DNA of 64,000 nt. Origin: RUG11198 sp036342255 (lineage in GTDB: Bacteria; Bacillota_I; Bacilli_A; RF39; UBA660). Both the position numbers and the translations under genes were made by a program. Shown piece after piece: positions 26,171 through 34,131 of this stretch (positions are counted from its first letter, which is position 1; each line of letters starts with the position of its first letter). The notes beneath the pieces are model-generated. The model was not told where the DNA came from, did no database searches, and was given only the letters and a program-made list of their open reading frames with translations. The stretch is from contig JAZAUS010000005.1 of the NCBI GenBank assembly GCA_036342255.1, positions 1 to 64,000 of the forward strand, read 5' to 3'.

Positions 26171-26896
26171 CTACTTTCTACCCCCATCTACCGTAATTAC
26201 AGTACCATTAACATAACTAGCCTCATCACTAGCTAAAAAATATACAACATTAGCAATTTCACTAATATCAGCAAACCTATCTAAAACTATTTTATCTATC
26301 TCACTATTAAGAAAATCATCATCTAATGTTTCATTCATTTCAGTATTAACCCAACCAGGAGCCACAGAATTAACTCTAATATCAGGACCAAGCTCTATAG
26401 CCAAATTCTTAGTCAAATTAATAACCCCAGCCTTAGATGCATCATAATCAAGACTATATGGATAATAAGAATCTATTCCATTAGTACTACTAATATTAAT
26501 TATACTACCCTTATTCATATATTTAGAAACATATTTACTAACTAGAAATGTACCAATCAGATTAACATCTAAAGTCCTCCTAAAATTATCTACACTCTTA
26601 TCCATAAAAATAGTATCAATAGCAATACCAGCATTATTAACTAAAACATCTATCTTAGAAAAAACTTTAACAGCCTTATTAACCATTTCCTTAACCTCAT
26701 CTTCATTAGAAATATCAGCCTTTACTACTAAACATTTATTATTATAAGTTTTTTCTAACTCTTCTTTTAAAGAAACAGCCTTATCTTCACTATTAAAATA
26801 ATTAATAATTATATCATAACCATGTTTTGCAAAAACATAAGCAATACCTTTGCCTATTCCTCTACTAGCACCAGTTATTAAAACAACCTTATTCAT
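26171..26896 (-). CDS. Short-chain dehydrogenase/reductase (FabG-like SDR)
   Basis: Classical NAD(P)-binding SDR of ~241 residues: LITGASRGIGKGIAYVF (cofactor), NNAGIA, INISSTNG (Ser), the Tyr/Lys pair in YDASKAGVINLTKNLA, and the C-terminal SYVNGTVITVDGG. Closest in pattern to 3-oxoacyl-ACP reductase, but such genes are widely redeployed and no fatty-acid cluster is here. The start is the ATG after GGTGATAAAA, four codons inside the frame, overlapping the end of the upstream gene by eight bases; asnB follows closely. Confidence 0.85.
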   Translation of the reverse strand: MNKVVLITGASRGIGKGIAYVFAKHGYDIIINYFNSEDKAVSLKEELEKTYNNKCLVVKADISNEDEVKEMVNKAVKVFSKIDVLVNNAGIAIDTIFMDKSVDNFRRTLDVNLIGTFLVSKYVSKYMNKGSIINISSTNGIDSYYPYSLDYDASKAGVINLTKNLAIELGPDIRVNSVAPGWVNTEMNETLDDDFLNSEIDKIVLDRFADISEIANVVYFLASDEASYVNGTVITVDGGRK

Positions 26897-27251
26897 TTTT
26901 ATCACCACACAATCTCATATACTTCAAATAATTATCTTCATTAAAAATAATATATTTCTTTTTATATAATTCCTCAAATCTCTTATCATCAAAATTCATA
27001 TCTACCAAATAATAAAAACCTCCAACATTTATTATAACAGTATCACTATCAATATAACTAATAGAAAGATTATAAGAAAAAGCTATCTCATCAAACAAAA
27101 ACATATAATTATAATCTTTAACATACATCCTATCAACTATTATTTTAGTCTTATTAATCATATAATTAATAAATCTAACAGCTTCTTCTTTACTAATATT
27201 TTTATTATTAATAATCTTATCCTTTAATTTATTTGTAACATTAATAACCAC
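26889..27251 (-). CDS. Hypothetical protein, 120 residues
   Basis: Not recognised. Soluble, no membrane segment; the N-terminus is helical and basic (NKLKDKIINNKNISKEEAVRFINYMINK), followed by strands (YNYMFLFDEIAFSYNLSISYID, VIINVGGFYYLVDM). The start is a GTG nine bases behind AGGAGG. It overlaps the following SDR gene by eight bases, so it is the first gene of an SDR-asnB unit. Role unknown. Confidence 0.65.
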   Translation of the reverse strand: MVINVTNKLKDKIINNKNISKEEAVRFINYMINKTKIIVDRMYVKDYNYMFLFDEIAFSYNLSISYIDSDTVIINVGGFYYLVDMNFDDKRFEELYKKKYIIFNEDNYLKYMRLCGDKNE

Positions 27252-27292
27252 TATACTATTCCTCCTAACTTTAATTATATCCTAATAACAAT

Positions 27293-27322
27293 AAAAAAAG
27301 CAACTATATATAGTCACTTTTT
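27293..27322 (-). terminator. Terminator after the cation exchanger
   Basis: Imperfect hairpin with AAAAAG..ACTATATATAGT..CTTTTT, about 28 bases past the stop of the 27351 gene. Confidence 0.6.
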
Positions 27323-27350
27323 ACATTATTAACCTATATTAATCTATTTA

Positions 27351-28304
27351 TTATCCCATATATATAATATAACCATAATATACTATAAAGATAGTTAAAA
27401 ATATTAAACCTTCTCTTTTATCTAACTTACGATCATTAAATGAAAAAACAAACAACAAGAAAGCTACTAACATCATCACAATTAAATCTAAATAATTAAA
27501 TGATAATGAAAAAATACCTCCAAATATAGAAACAGGTATACCAATAACCATACCCAAATTAAATATATTACTACCAACCACATTACCTATTGCAATATCA
27601 TATTCACCTTTTCTAGTAGCCATAACACTAGTAACAAGCTCAGGTAAAGAAGTACCCAATGCAATAATAGTTAAAGCTACCATTTTTTCACTAACACCAA
27701 TCGCTTTAGCCAAAGAAGAAGCACTATCTACAACAAAATTACTTCCAACTATTATTGCCACTATTCCACCAACAGTAAATATAGCAGCTTTCGTCAAACT
27801 CATATATTCAGTATCTTGATCATCATCAATCTTATTCCTAGCCATACTTATTAAATAATATATAAAAACCATAAAGAATAATAATAATACTATACCATCA
27901 CTTCTAGAAAAAGCATTACTAAATCTTTTATCAAACAAATTATCAGATAATAAAACAGCAAATAATGTTGTAATTAACAATGTTATAGGCAACTCTTTCT
28001 TAACAGTATTATTTTTAACATTAAGACTATGAAACATAGTACTAACTCCCAATATTAAAACTATATTTAAAATATTACTACCTATAACATTACCTAATAC
28101 TATATCTCCGCTACCAGAAATTAAAGATTTAACACTTACTGCAAACTCAGGAGCACTCGTACCAAAAGCTACAATCGTAAGTCCAATCAGCATCTTAGAA
28201 ACTTTAAAATTACCTGCAACAGCACTAGCCCCATCTACAAAAACATCAGCTCCCTTAATCAATATTAAAAAACCTATTATTAATAAAAATGAATTAAATA
28301 ACAT
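27351..28304 (-). CDS. Na+/Ca2+ exchanger family protein (YrbG type)
   Basis: Ten-helix CaCA antiporter. The two inverted alpha-repeats are plain: GLTIVAFGTSAPEFAVSV...GNVIGSNILN (about residues 40-85) and ALTIIALGTSLPELVTSV...GNVVGSNIFN (about 210-250), with the ion-binding Glu in each PE pair. Predicted to export calcium in exchange for sodium or protons. Length 317 is typical. Single-gene unit with a GGGGATGATTAT ribosome-binding site and a terminator downstream. Confidence 0.93.
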   Translation of the reverse strand: MLFNSFLLIIGFLILIKGADVFVDGASAVAGNFKVSKMLIGLTIVAFGTSAPEFAVSVKSLISGSGDIVLGNVIGSNILNIVLILGVSTMFHSLNVKNNTVKKELPITLLITTLFAVLLSDNLFDKRFSNAFSRSDGIVLLLFFMVFIYYLISMARNKIDDDQDTEYMSLTKAAIFTVGGIVAIIVGSNFVVDSASSLAKAIGVSEKMVALTIIALGTSLPELVTSVMATRKGEYDIAIGNVVGSNIFNLGMVIGIPVSIFGGIFSLSFNYLDLIVMMLVAFLLFVFSFNDRKLDKREGLIFLTIFIVYYGYIIYMG

Positions 28305-28387
28305 ATAATCATCCCCTTATACTTTATATATAACAAAAAATATTATATCATATCTTAATCCAAATAACAACAAACACTAATAACTAA

Positions 28388-28413
28388 AAAAGAGATAATT
28401 ATTCATATCTCTT
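28388..28413 (-). terminator. Terminator after the M19 dipeptidase
   Basis: Stem AAGAGATA / TATCTCTT overlapping the stop codon of the 28399 gene, with an A run on the plus strand (T run in the transcript). Confidence 0.7.
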
Positions 28414-29367
28414 AACTTTATTAATTAACTTCTTGGGATTATTTATCATAATCTTATTAGCCAATTCATCATCATAATTCTTACTAATAACCTTAAATAA
28501 ATCTGAAGCAACACTATTAATATTAAAAGCTTCAAGATTATGATAACTCTTATCAGGATGAAAATTCATATCATCAGTAGCAACCAATAACTTATCATCA
28601 GAAAATCCAATCTTATTAATTAAATAATCTAAATGTTTAAGATACATATCTTGTCTTTCTTTATAAGATTTATTCTTATTATCTGATGTTAAAAAATTAC
28701 CATTTGTAAACAAGCTTATATAACCATTCATATCCCTTAACCTATATAGTTGTTCATCATCTAAATTCCTATCCCTATCACATATACTTCTAACATTAGA
28801 ATGAGAAGCTAACAATAAATAATCATTATATTTTTCTAAAACATCTAATATATCATTAAATGACTTCTTATTAGCATGAGATACATCAACTATCATACCT
28901 AATTCTATAGCCTTAGAAATTAATTCAATACCTTCTTTAGTAATACCATCTAAACTCCTATTACCAGAAGCAAACTTATTCTTATTATTCCATACCGGTA
29001 CAATAGATCTTAATCCCAATTCATATAATTCATCTAAATCATCAGCCCCTTTTAAATAATCACATCCCTCAATACTATATATAAAGTCAACATCCTTAGG
29101 TATTACATCAATATCTTTCAAATATTTTAAATACCCAATGCTTTTCTTTAACATCAAAGGAATATTATTAATTTCTTCTTTTGTAATACCCAATTCTTCA
29201 AACATTTCATTATATGTCATAAAATAAAGATTAATAATACCACCTATTATATTATCTTTATTATATATATCACGACAATCACCTATTAACTTATATAAAT
29301 GGCTAAGACTTCTCTTTTCAAAAACATAATATAATATAGTTAATAAATCATAATGCATATCATACAT
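28399..29367 (-). CDS. Membrane dipeptidase (M19) family peptidase
   Basis: Zinc dipeptidase of the renal-dipeptidase group, here without a signal peptide so probably cytosolic. Family motifs: MYDMHYDLLT (DxHxD at the start), FIYSIEGCDYL (Glu ligand), MIVDVSHANKKSF and LLASHSNVRSICDRDRN (His ligands), LVATDDMNF. Likely hydrolyses dipeptides, perhaps with D-residues. The start is MYDMHYD after AGGTGG; the frame opens four codons earlier with GTG. It has one of the best promoters in the window (TTGACA-16-TATAAT). Confidence 0.9.
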   Translation of the reverse strand: MYDMHYDLLTILYYVFEKRSLSHLYKLIGDCRDIYNKDNIIGGIINLYFMTYNEMFEELGITKEEINNIPLMLKKSIGYLKYLKDIDVIPKDVDFIYSIEGCDYLKGADDLDELYELGLRSIVPVWNNKNKFASGNRSLDGITKEGIELISKAIELGMIVDVSHANKKSFNDILDVLEKYNDYLLLASHSNVRSICDRDRNLDDEQLYRLRDMNGYISLFTNGNFLTSDNKNKSYKERQDMYLKHLDYLINKIGFSDDKLLVATDDMNFHPDKSYHNLEAFNINSVASDLFKVISKNYDDELANKIMINNPKKLINKVKRYE

Positions 29368-29403
29368 AACAACCACCACCTAATAATTAATAAATTGACA
29401 AAT

Positions 29404-29431
29404 ATTATACCATCAAACATAATAATGTCAA
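29404..29431 (-). promoter_or_regulatory. Promoter of the M19 dipeptidase gene
   Basis: Minus-strand TTGACA (29426-29431), 16 bases, TATAAT (29404-29409) with TGG directly before it (extended -10). Confidence 0.72.
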
Positions 29432-29470
29432 AAAAAATACTAATAAATTACTTTAATTAGTATTTTTTTT
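29431..29470 (-). terminator. leuS terminator
   Basis: AAAAAATACTAAT / ATTAGTATTTTTT inverted repeat just past the leuS stop. Confidence 0.8.
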
Positions 29471-29473
29471 ATA

Positions 29474-31873
29474 TTATTTTACTACTATATTTACAATTCT
29501 ATTAGGTACAACTATAACTTTAACTATATCTTTTCCTTCAATATTTTTCTTAACTCTTTCATCATTTAAAGCTATTTCCTCAACCTTTTCCTTATCTTCA
29601 TCTTTATTTATTTTAATTGTACTTCTAAGTTTACCATTTACCTGTACACCAATCTCCAATTCATCAAGAACAATCTTAGATTCATCAAATAAAGGCCACT
29701 TACTTTGAGCAAATTCTTCACCCAAAGAACATATATCATTCAATTCTTCTGTTATATGAGGAGCAAAAGGGTTCAATAATTGTAACAATATCCTATAATC
29801 ATCTTTAGTAACGTTATTACATTTCTCCATCTCATTTAAAAGAATCATTAATGCAGATACCGCTGTATTATAAGATAAATTCTCAATATCATCAGTAACT
29901 TTTTTTATTGTTTTATTAATAATATATTCCAAATCTTTTGAATAATCATACTTATCTACAACCTTATCTTGCAAGTTCCATACTCTATTCAAAAACTTAA
30001 AACATCCTTTCAAACCATTCTCATTCCAAGCTGCATCCTTAGCATAATCTCCTATAAACATTTCGTAAACTCTTAAAGAATCAGCTCCATATTCTGCAAT
30101 CATATCATTAGGATTAACAACATTTCCTTTACTTTTACTCATTTTTTCTCCACCAGAACCCAAAATCATACCATGACTAATTCTTTTTAAAAATGGCTCA
30201 CTATAAGGAACTAAACCTAATTTATACAAAAATATATTCCAAAATCTAGCATATAACAAATGTCTAGTAGCATGTTCCATACCACCATCATATAAATCAA
30301 CTTGCCCAAAATATTTTAAAGCTTCCTCACCAGCAAAACGTTCATTATTTTTAGGATCCATATATCTAAGCCAATACCATGAAGAGCCAGCCCAATTAGG
30401 CATCGTATCAGTTTCACGTTTTGCCATCTCACCACATCTAGGACACTTAACATTAACAAATTCATCAATATTAGCAAGTGGACTCTCACCATCATCAGTA
30501 GGTTCATAATTAGAAACATCAGGCAATAACACAGGTAATTCATCTTCTGGTACAGATACCCATCCACATTTAGGACAATCAATCATAGGTATAGGCTCTC
30601 CCCAAAATCGTTGCCTAGAAAAAATCCAATCCTGTAATTTATAATTAATCTGTTTCTTACCTAACTTATTATCACTCAAATATTTTAACATCTTATTAAT
30701 AGCTTCTTCTTTACCCAAACCATTAATAATATCTGAATTAATATGCACACCATCACCAATAAATGCTTCCTTAGTTATATCTCCACCCTCAAGAACTGGT
30801 ATAATATCTATATTAAACTTCTTAGCAAAAGCATAATCTCTTTCATCATGTGCAGGAACTGCCATTATAGCACCTGTACCATAAGTACTTAGTACATAAT
30901 CACTAACCCAAATTGGTATTATTTCATCATTAACTGGATTAATAGCTTCAATACCTTCAATCTTAACACCAGTCTTCTCTCTAGTATTATCAGTTCTTTC
31001 AATCTCACTTTTATTATGACTTATTTTACAATAGTTTATAACCTCATCATAATTCTTAATCTTCTTCTTATATTTTTCAATCAATTCATGTTCAGGACTA
31101 ATAACCATAAAAGTAACACCATACAAAGTATCACATCTAGTAGTAAAAACTTCCAAAGTACTTCTAACACCTTTTAGTTTAAACTTAACAGAAGCTCCTA
31201 CACTCTTACCAATCCAATTAACTTGAGCAATTTTAGTTCTATCATTAAACTGAGTATCCTTAAGACCATCCAATAAATCCTCAGCATAATCACTCATTCT
31301 AAGCATCCATTGATTTTTAAGTTTCTTAGTAGTAGCACTTCCACATCTTTCACATACTCCTCCTTGAGCATCTTCATTAGAAAGACCCATCTTACATTTA
31401 GGACACCAATTAATATCCTTTTCTGCCTTATAAGCCATTCCATTTTTATAAAATTGTAAAAATTGCCATTGTGTCCATTTGTAATAATCTGGATCAGTTG
31501 TAGAAAACTCACGATCCCAATCAACAGACAATCCTAAAGATTTCATTTGACCTTTAAATACCTTAATATTTCTTTCAACAGCCTCTTTAGGATGAATATG
31601 ATTTTGAATAGCATACTGCTCAGCAGGAGCCCCAAAAGCATCCCATCCCATAGGAAATATTACATTATAACCTTTCATTTTTCTATATCTAGCTTGTACA
31701 TCAGAAGCCGTATAAACTCTACCATGTCCAACATGCAAGCCAGTTCCAGATGGATATGGAAACTCAACTAACATATAATACTTCTCCATATTATTATTAA
31801 TATTAGTTTTAAAAGTCTTATTATTATCCCAATGCTTTTGCCACTTTTCTTCAACTTTCTTATAATTATACAT
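29474..31873 (-). CDS. leuS: Leucyl-tRNA synthetase
   Basis: Charges tRNA-Leu. Class I signature motifs YPSGTGLHVGHGRVYT (HIGH-type, about residue 42-50) and GEKMSKSKGN (KMSKS). The editing domain (TRCDTLYGVTFMVISPEH, VPAHDERDYAFA), zinc-type cysteines in CPKCKMGLSNED..CERCG, and an anticodon-binding C-terminus give a full-length ~799 residues. The start is MYNYKKVEEKWQ behind GGGTGATAGTA. Expression is controlled by a T-box leader with a Leu specifier codon at 31990-31992. Confidence 0.98.
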   Translation of the reverse strand: MYNYKKVEEKWQKHWDNNKTFKTNINNNMEKYYMLVEFPYPSGTGLHVGHGRVYTASDVQARYRKMKGYNVIFPMGWDAFGAPAEQYAIQNHIHPKEAVERNIKVFKGQMKSLGLSVDWDREFSTTDPDYYKWTQWQFLQFYKNGMAYKAEKDINWCPKCKMGLSNEDAQGGVCERCGSATTKKLKNQWMLRMSDYAEDLLDGLKDTQFNDRTKIAQVNWIGKSVGASVKFKLKGVRSTLEVFTTRCDTLYGVTFMVISPEHELIEKYKKKIKNYDEVINYCKISHNKSEIERTDNTREKTGVKIEGIEAINPVNDEIIPIWVSDYVLSTYGTGAIMAVPAHDERDYAFAKKFNIDIIPVLEGGDITKEAFIGDGVHINSDIINGLGKEEAINKMLKYLSDNKLGKKQINYKLQDWIFSRQRFWGEPIPMIDCPKCGWVSVPEDELPVLLPDVSNYEPTDDGESPLANIDEFVNVKCPRCGEMAKRETDTMPNWAGSSWYWLRYMDPKNNERFAGEEALKYFGQVDLYDGGMEHATRHLLYARFWNIFLYKLGLVPYSEPFLKRISHGMILGSGGEKMSKSKGNVVNPNDMIAEYGADSLRVYEMFIGDYAKDAAWNENGLKGCFKFLNRVWNLQDKVVDKYDYSKDLEYIINKTIKKVTDDIENLSYNTAVSALMILLNEMEKCNNVTKDDYRILLQLLNPFAPHITEELNDICSLGEEFAQSKWPLFDESKIVLDELEIGVQVNGKLRSTIKINKDEDKEKVEEIALNDERVKKNIEGKDIVKVIVVPNRIVNIVVK

Positions 31874-31894
31874 TACTATCACCCTTTCCTAAAA

Positions 31895-32078
31895 AAACGA
31901 CTAACTCATCCAAAGGACGAACTAGCCGTGGTACCACCTTAATTTATACTCATTAATGATAAAGGATTTACCCTAACACATCCAAAAGCAAGTTCATAAA
32001 TATCAATTTATCTTCTTTCACCAAACAAAGACTCTCTTTAAAATATCCACTTATTACTACTCTTTCTTCGACTGCTTA
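31895..32078 (-). promoter_or_regulatory. T-box leader of leuS (Leu specifier CTT)
   Basis: Minus-strand leader with the T-box core GGTGGTACCACGG (31926-31938), the stem I parts AGAGAG and GGTGAAAG, and a specifier loop reading GAA-CTT-GC with codon CTT (Leu) at 31990-31992. The intrinsic terminator is at 31898-31928 (CGGCTAGTTCGTCC pairing with GGATGAGTTAGTCG) followed by seven T residues. Uncharged tRNA-Leu should stabilise the antiterminator and raise leuS expression. It fills the 343-base gap upstream of leuS. Confidence 0.93.
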
Positions 32079-32084
32079 ACTAAT

Positions 32085-32112
32085 ATTATACTTATTTTTT
32101 ATTTTTAGTCAA
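32085..32112 (-). promoter_or_regulatory. Promoter of the leuS T-box transcript
   Basis: Minus-strand TTGACT (32107-32112), 16 bases, TATAAT (32085-32090), placed just before the T-box leader. Confidence 0.72.
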
Positions 32113-32216
32113 GTATTCTCATCTTTTTATTGAACACTCAATAAAAAAATAATAATAATTAAAAAACTCTAATATAATAAAAATATGTTATACTAAAAAA
32201 AAGAAGGGATGAAATA

Positions 32217-32519
32217 ATGAAAAAATTTAATATGATAGATGAAGAATTTATATGTGAAAACTGCAATAAAAAAGTAAATAAATTAAACTATACAGCCAGA
32301 GATCATTGCCCATACTGCCTATATTCAAAACATCTAGATATTATGCCAGGAGACAGAAAAAACACTTGCAAAGGACTAATGAAACCCATAGGAATCGAAA
32401 AATATAGACAAACCTATAAAATAATATATGAATGTCAAAAATGTGGAGAAAAACACAAAAACATCACCGCAAAGGATGATGTTTTTGATAAAATTATAGA
32501 ATTAAGCCTTTTACCTTAA
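32217..32519 (+). CDS. RNHCP domain protein
   Basis: A 100-residue zinc-ribbon-like protein with FICENCNKKV, the RDHCPYCLYSKHLD stretch that resembles the RNHCP family name motif, DRKNTCKGLMKPIGIE and YECQKCGEKHKNI, giving three cysteine pairs. Found across Bacillota and other phyla; function unknown, probably nucleic-acid or zinc related. It is on the plus strand with a GAAGGGATGAAATA ribosome-binding site and a TATACT -10 candidate near 32192. Its end overlaps the convergent 32511 gene by nine bases. Confidence 0.88.
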   Translation: MKKFNMIDEEFICENCNKKVNKLNYTARDHCPYCLYSKHLDIMPGDRKNTCKGLMKPIGIEKYRQTYKIIYECQKCGEKHKNITAKDDVFDKIIELSLLP

Positions 32520-33101
32520 AAAATTATTTTTTATGAAATCATATACATAAGGCATAACCAACACAAACATAAAAAGGATTAATAGAATAAAAATCATTGC
32601 CTTAAATTCACCAGAATGTAATACGCTGGAAACAGCATCATTCTTTTCTTTTTTTCCTTCTAAAGTTGGTTGATAAGAATAATTATTATTAGCTACATTA
32701 TTATTAACATTATTAACTGTATTAACATTAGAATTAACACTAGTGTTAGGGGTTACATTAGCACTATAATTAGCACTATTATTTAAATTAGTATTTGAAT
32801 TAATATTATTATTTACATTAACATTTGAACCAACATTTGAATTAATACTAGGAGAATAACTATTTACAATATTATTATTTTGAACATTACTAACTTGACT
32901 ACTTTGAGTATATGAAGTATTTAAAAAACCATTATTTGTTGAATTATTAGTTTGTTCTATTTGATTATTATATCCCATATCTTGAACATTAACATCAGTT
33001 ACATTACCAAGTGTCATTTGAGGACTTTCAATAACTGTATTAAGATTTTGGGAAGCTTTATATTTAGTTCCATCATTTTGATTCAAATTATTATCATTCA
33101 T
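32511..33101 (-). CDS. Asn/Ser-rich tail-anchored membrane protein
   Basis: A 196-residue protein. Residues 1-150 are low complexity and rich in Asn, Ser, Val and Thr (runs such as NSNVGSNVNVNNNINSN), predicted disordered. A charged linker (EGKKEKNDAV) precedes one C-terminal membrane helix (about residues 168-190). Positive charges before the helix suggest the Asn-rich part is cytosolic. It follows the Pro/Val repeat protein and ezrA on the same strand, 28 bases apart, so a shared role near the division machinery is plausible but unproven. Confidence 0.72.
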   Translation of the reverse strand: MNDNNLNQNDGTKYKASQNLNTVIESPQMTLGNVTDVNVQDMGYNNQIEQTNNSTNNGFLNTSYTQSSQVSNVQNNNIVNSYSPSINSNVGSNVNVNNNINSNTNLNNSANYSANVTPNTSVNSNVNTVNNVNNNVANNNYSYQPTLEGKKEKNDAVSSVLHSGEFKAMIFILLILFMFVLVMPYVYDFIKNNFLR

Positions 33102-33129
33102 ATTAATTCCCTTTCTATCTTATAAATAA

Positions 33130-34059
33130 TTATTCATTATTAGTAAACATACTATTAACATCAAATGGTTGATCACCACCAAGAGTAGTAACATTACCAT
33201 CTTGTGCAGTACCATCAGCATTAGGAACAGGTGCTGCAGCAACAGGTTCTGGTGTTACTGTAGGTTCCACAACAGGTGCTCCAACTACAGGTTCAGGTGC
33301 CACTGCTGGTTCCACAACAGGTGCTCCAACTACAGGTTCAGGTGTTACTGTAGGTTCTACAACAGGTGCTCCAACTACAGGTTCTGGTGCTACTGCTGGT
33401 TCTACAACAGGTGCCTCAACTACAGGTTCTGGTGCTGCTGCTGGTTCCACAACAGGTGCTCCAACTACAGGTTCAGGTGCCACTGCTGGTTCTACAACAG
33501 GTGCCTCAACTACAGGTTCAGGTGCCACTGCTGGTTCTACAACAGGTGCCTCAACTACAGGTTCTGGTGCCACTGCTGGTTCTACAACAGGTGCCTCTAC
33601 AACAGGTTCTGGTGCTACCGTTGGTTCTACAACAGGTGCTACTGCTGGTTCTACAACAGGAGCTGCCTCTACAACAGGCTCTGGTGCTACCGTTGGTTCT
33701 ACAACAGGTGCTGCCTCTACAACAGGCTCTGGTGCTACCATTGGCTCTACACTAGGTGCACCTACAACTGGTTCAGGAGCTACCATAACAGATCCAACAC
33801 CAGGAGTATCCATAATAGGTTCTAAACTAGGAACTTGAACATCTGAACTTTCACCTACAGGAGCAGTCGCTTCAACATTATTCATCATTTGATCATTATT
33901 TTCATTATTCATATTATCACCACCACTTAAATTTTTTTCATTTTCTTTCTTTTTCTTACTTTTTCTTTCAGCCATAAAACCTATAACAGTTACAACAATT
34001 AAAACTAATATAATTACTATGTATATATAATGCTCCAGTAAAAAATTAAAAAAGCTCAT
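33130..34059 (-). CDS. Membrane-anchored PEPVV-repeat protein
   Basis: One N-terminal membrane helix (about residues 10-30) followed by KSKKKK, so the rest should face the cytosol. From about residue 92 to 280 it is a tandem repeat of a 15-residue unit of the form VAPEPVVxAPVVEPx, about a dozen copies with small variation. A non-repetitive tail ends DVNSMFTNNE. Proline-rich repeats of this kind act as extended spacers or partner-binding arms. The gene lies directly downstream of ezrA, which has the same topology. Ribosome-binding site GGAGGGAGAC. Confidence 0.78.
   Translation of the reverse strand: MSFFNFLLEHYIYIVIILVLIVVTVIGFMAERKSKKKKENEKNLSGGDNMNNENNDQMMNNVEATAPVGESSDVQVPSLEPIMDTPGVGSVMVAPEPVVGAPSVEPMVAPEPVVEAAPVVEPTVAPEPVVEAAPVVEPAVAPVVEPTVAPEPVVEAPVVEPAVAPEPVVEAPVVEPAVAPEPVVEAPVVEPAVAPEPVVGAPVVEPAAAPEPVVEAPVVEPAVAPEPVVGAPVVEPTVTPEPVVGAPVVEPAVAPEPVVGAPVVEPTVTPEPVAAAPVPNADGTAQDGNVTTLGGDQPFDVNSMFTNNE
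33237..33780 (-). repeat. 45-base tandem repeat array encoding PEPVV units
   Basis: About twelve 45-base units inside the 33130 gene, differing by a few bases each, with one shortened unit near 33640 (AVAPVVEPT). The array probably changes length by recombination. Long plus-strand open frames across it are by-products. Confidence 0.9.
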
Positions 34060-34102
34060 GTCTCCCTCCTATTCAATCCTAATAATAGATTATCATAAAA
34101 AT

Positions 34103-34131
34103 AAAAAAAAGTAAACATTATTTACTTTTTT
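34103..34131 (-). terminator. ezrA terminator
   Basis: Stem AAAAAAAGTAAA / TTTACTTTTTTT with CATTA loop, at the ezrA stop. Some readthrough to the two downstream genes may occur. Confidence 0.72.

Noticed and set aside
18387..26896. The two SDR genes as fabG of a fatty-acid cluster
   Set aside because: No other fatty-acid synthesis gene is near either of them, so only the SDR family is claimed.
25202..31524. Minus-strand open frames inside asnB and leuS in shifted frames (for example 25202-25393, 30316-30582, 31294-31524)
   Set aside because: Fully contained in well-supported genes and without recognisable motifs.
33237..33780. CRISPR-like regular repeats
   Set aside because: Repeats are contiguous, in frame and code for protein; there are no unique spacers and no cas genes.
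33169..33825. Long plus-strand open frames (218 and 129 codons) across the PEPVV repeats
   Set aside because: They are antisense by-products of the 45-base repeats, with Cys/Arg/Phe- or Leu/Gln-rich nonsense translations and no ribosome-binding sites.
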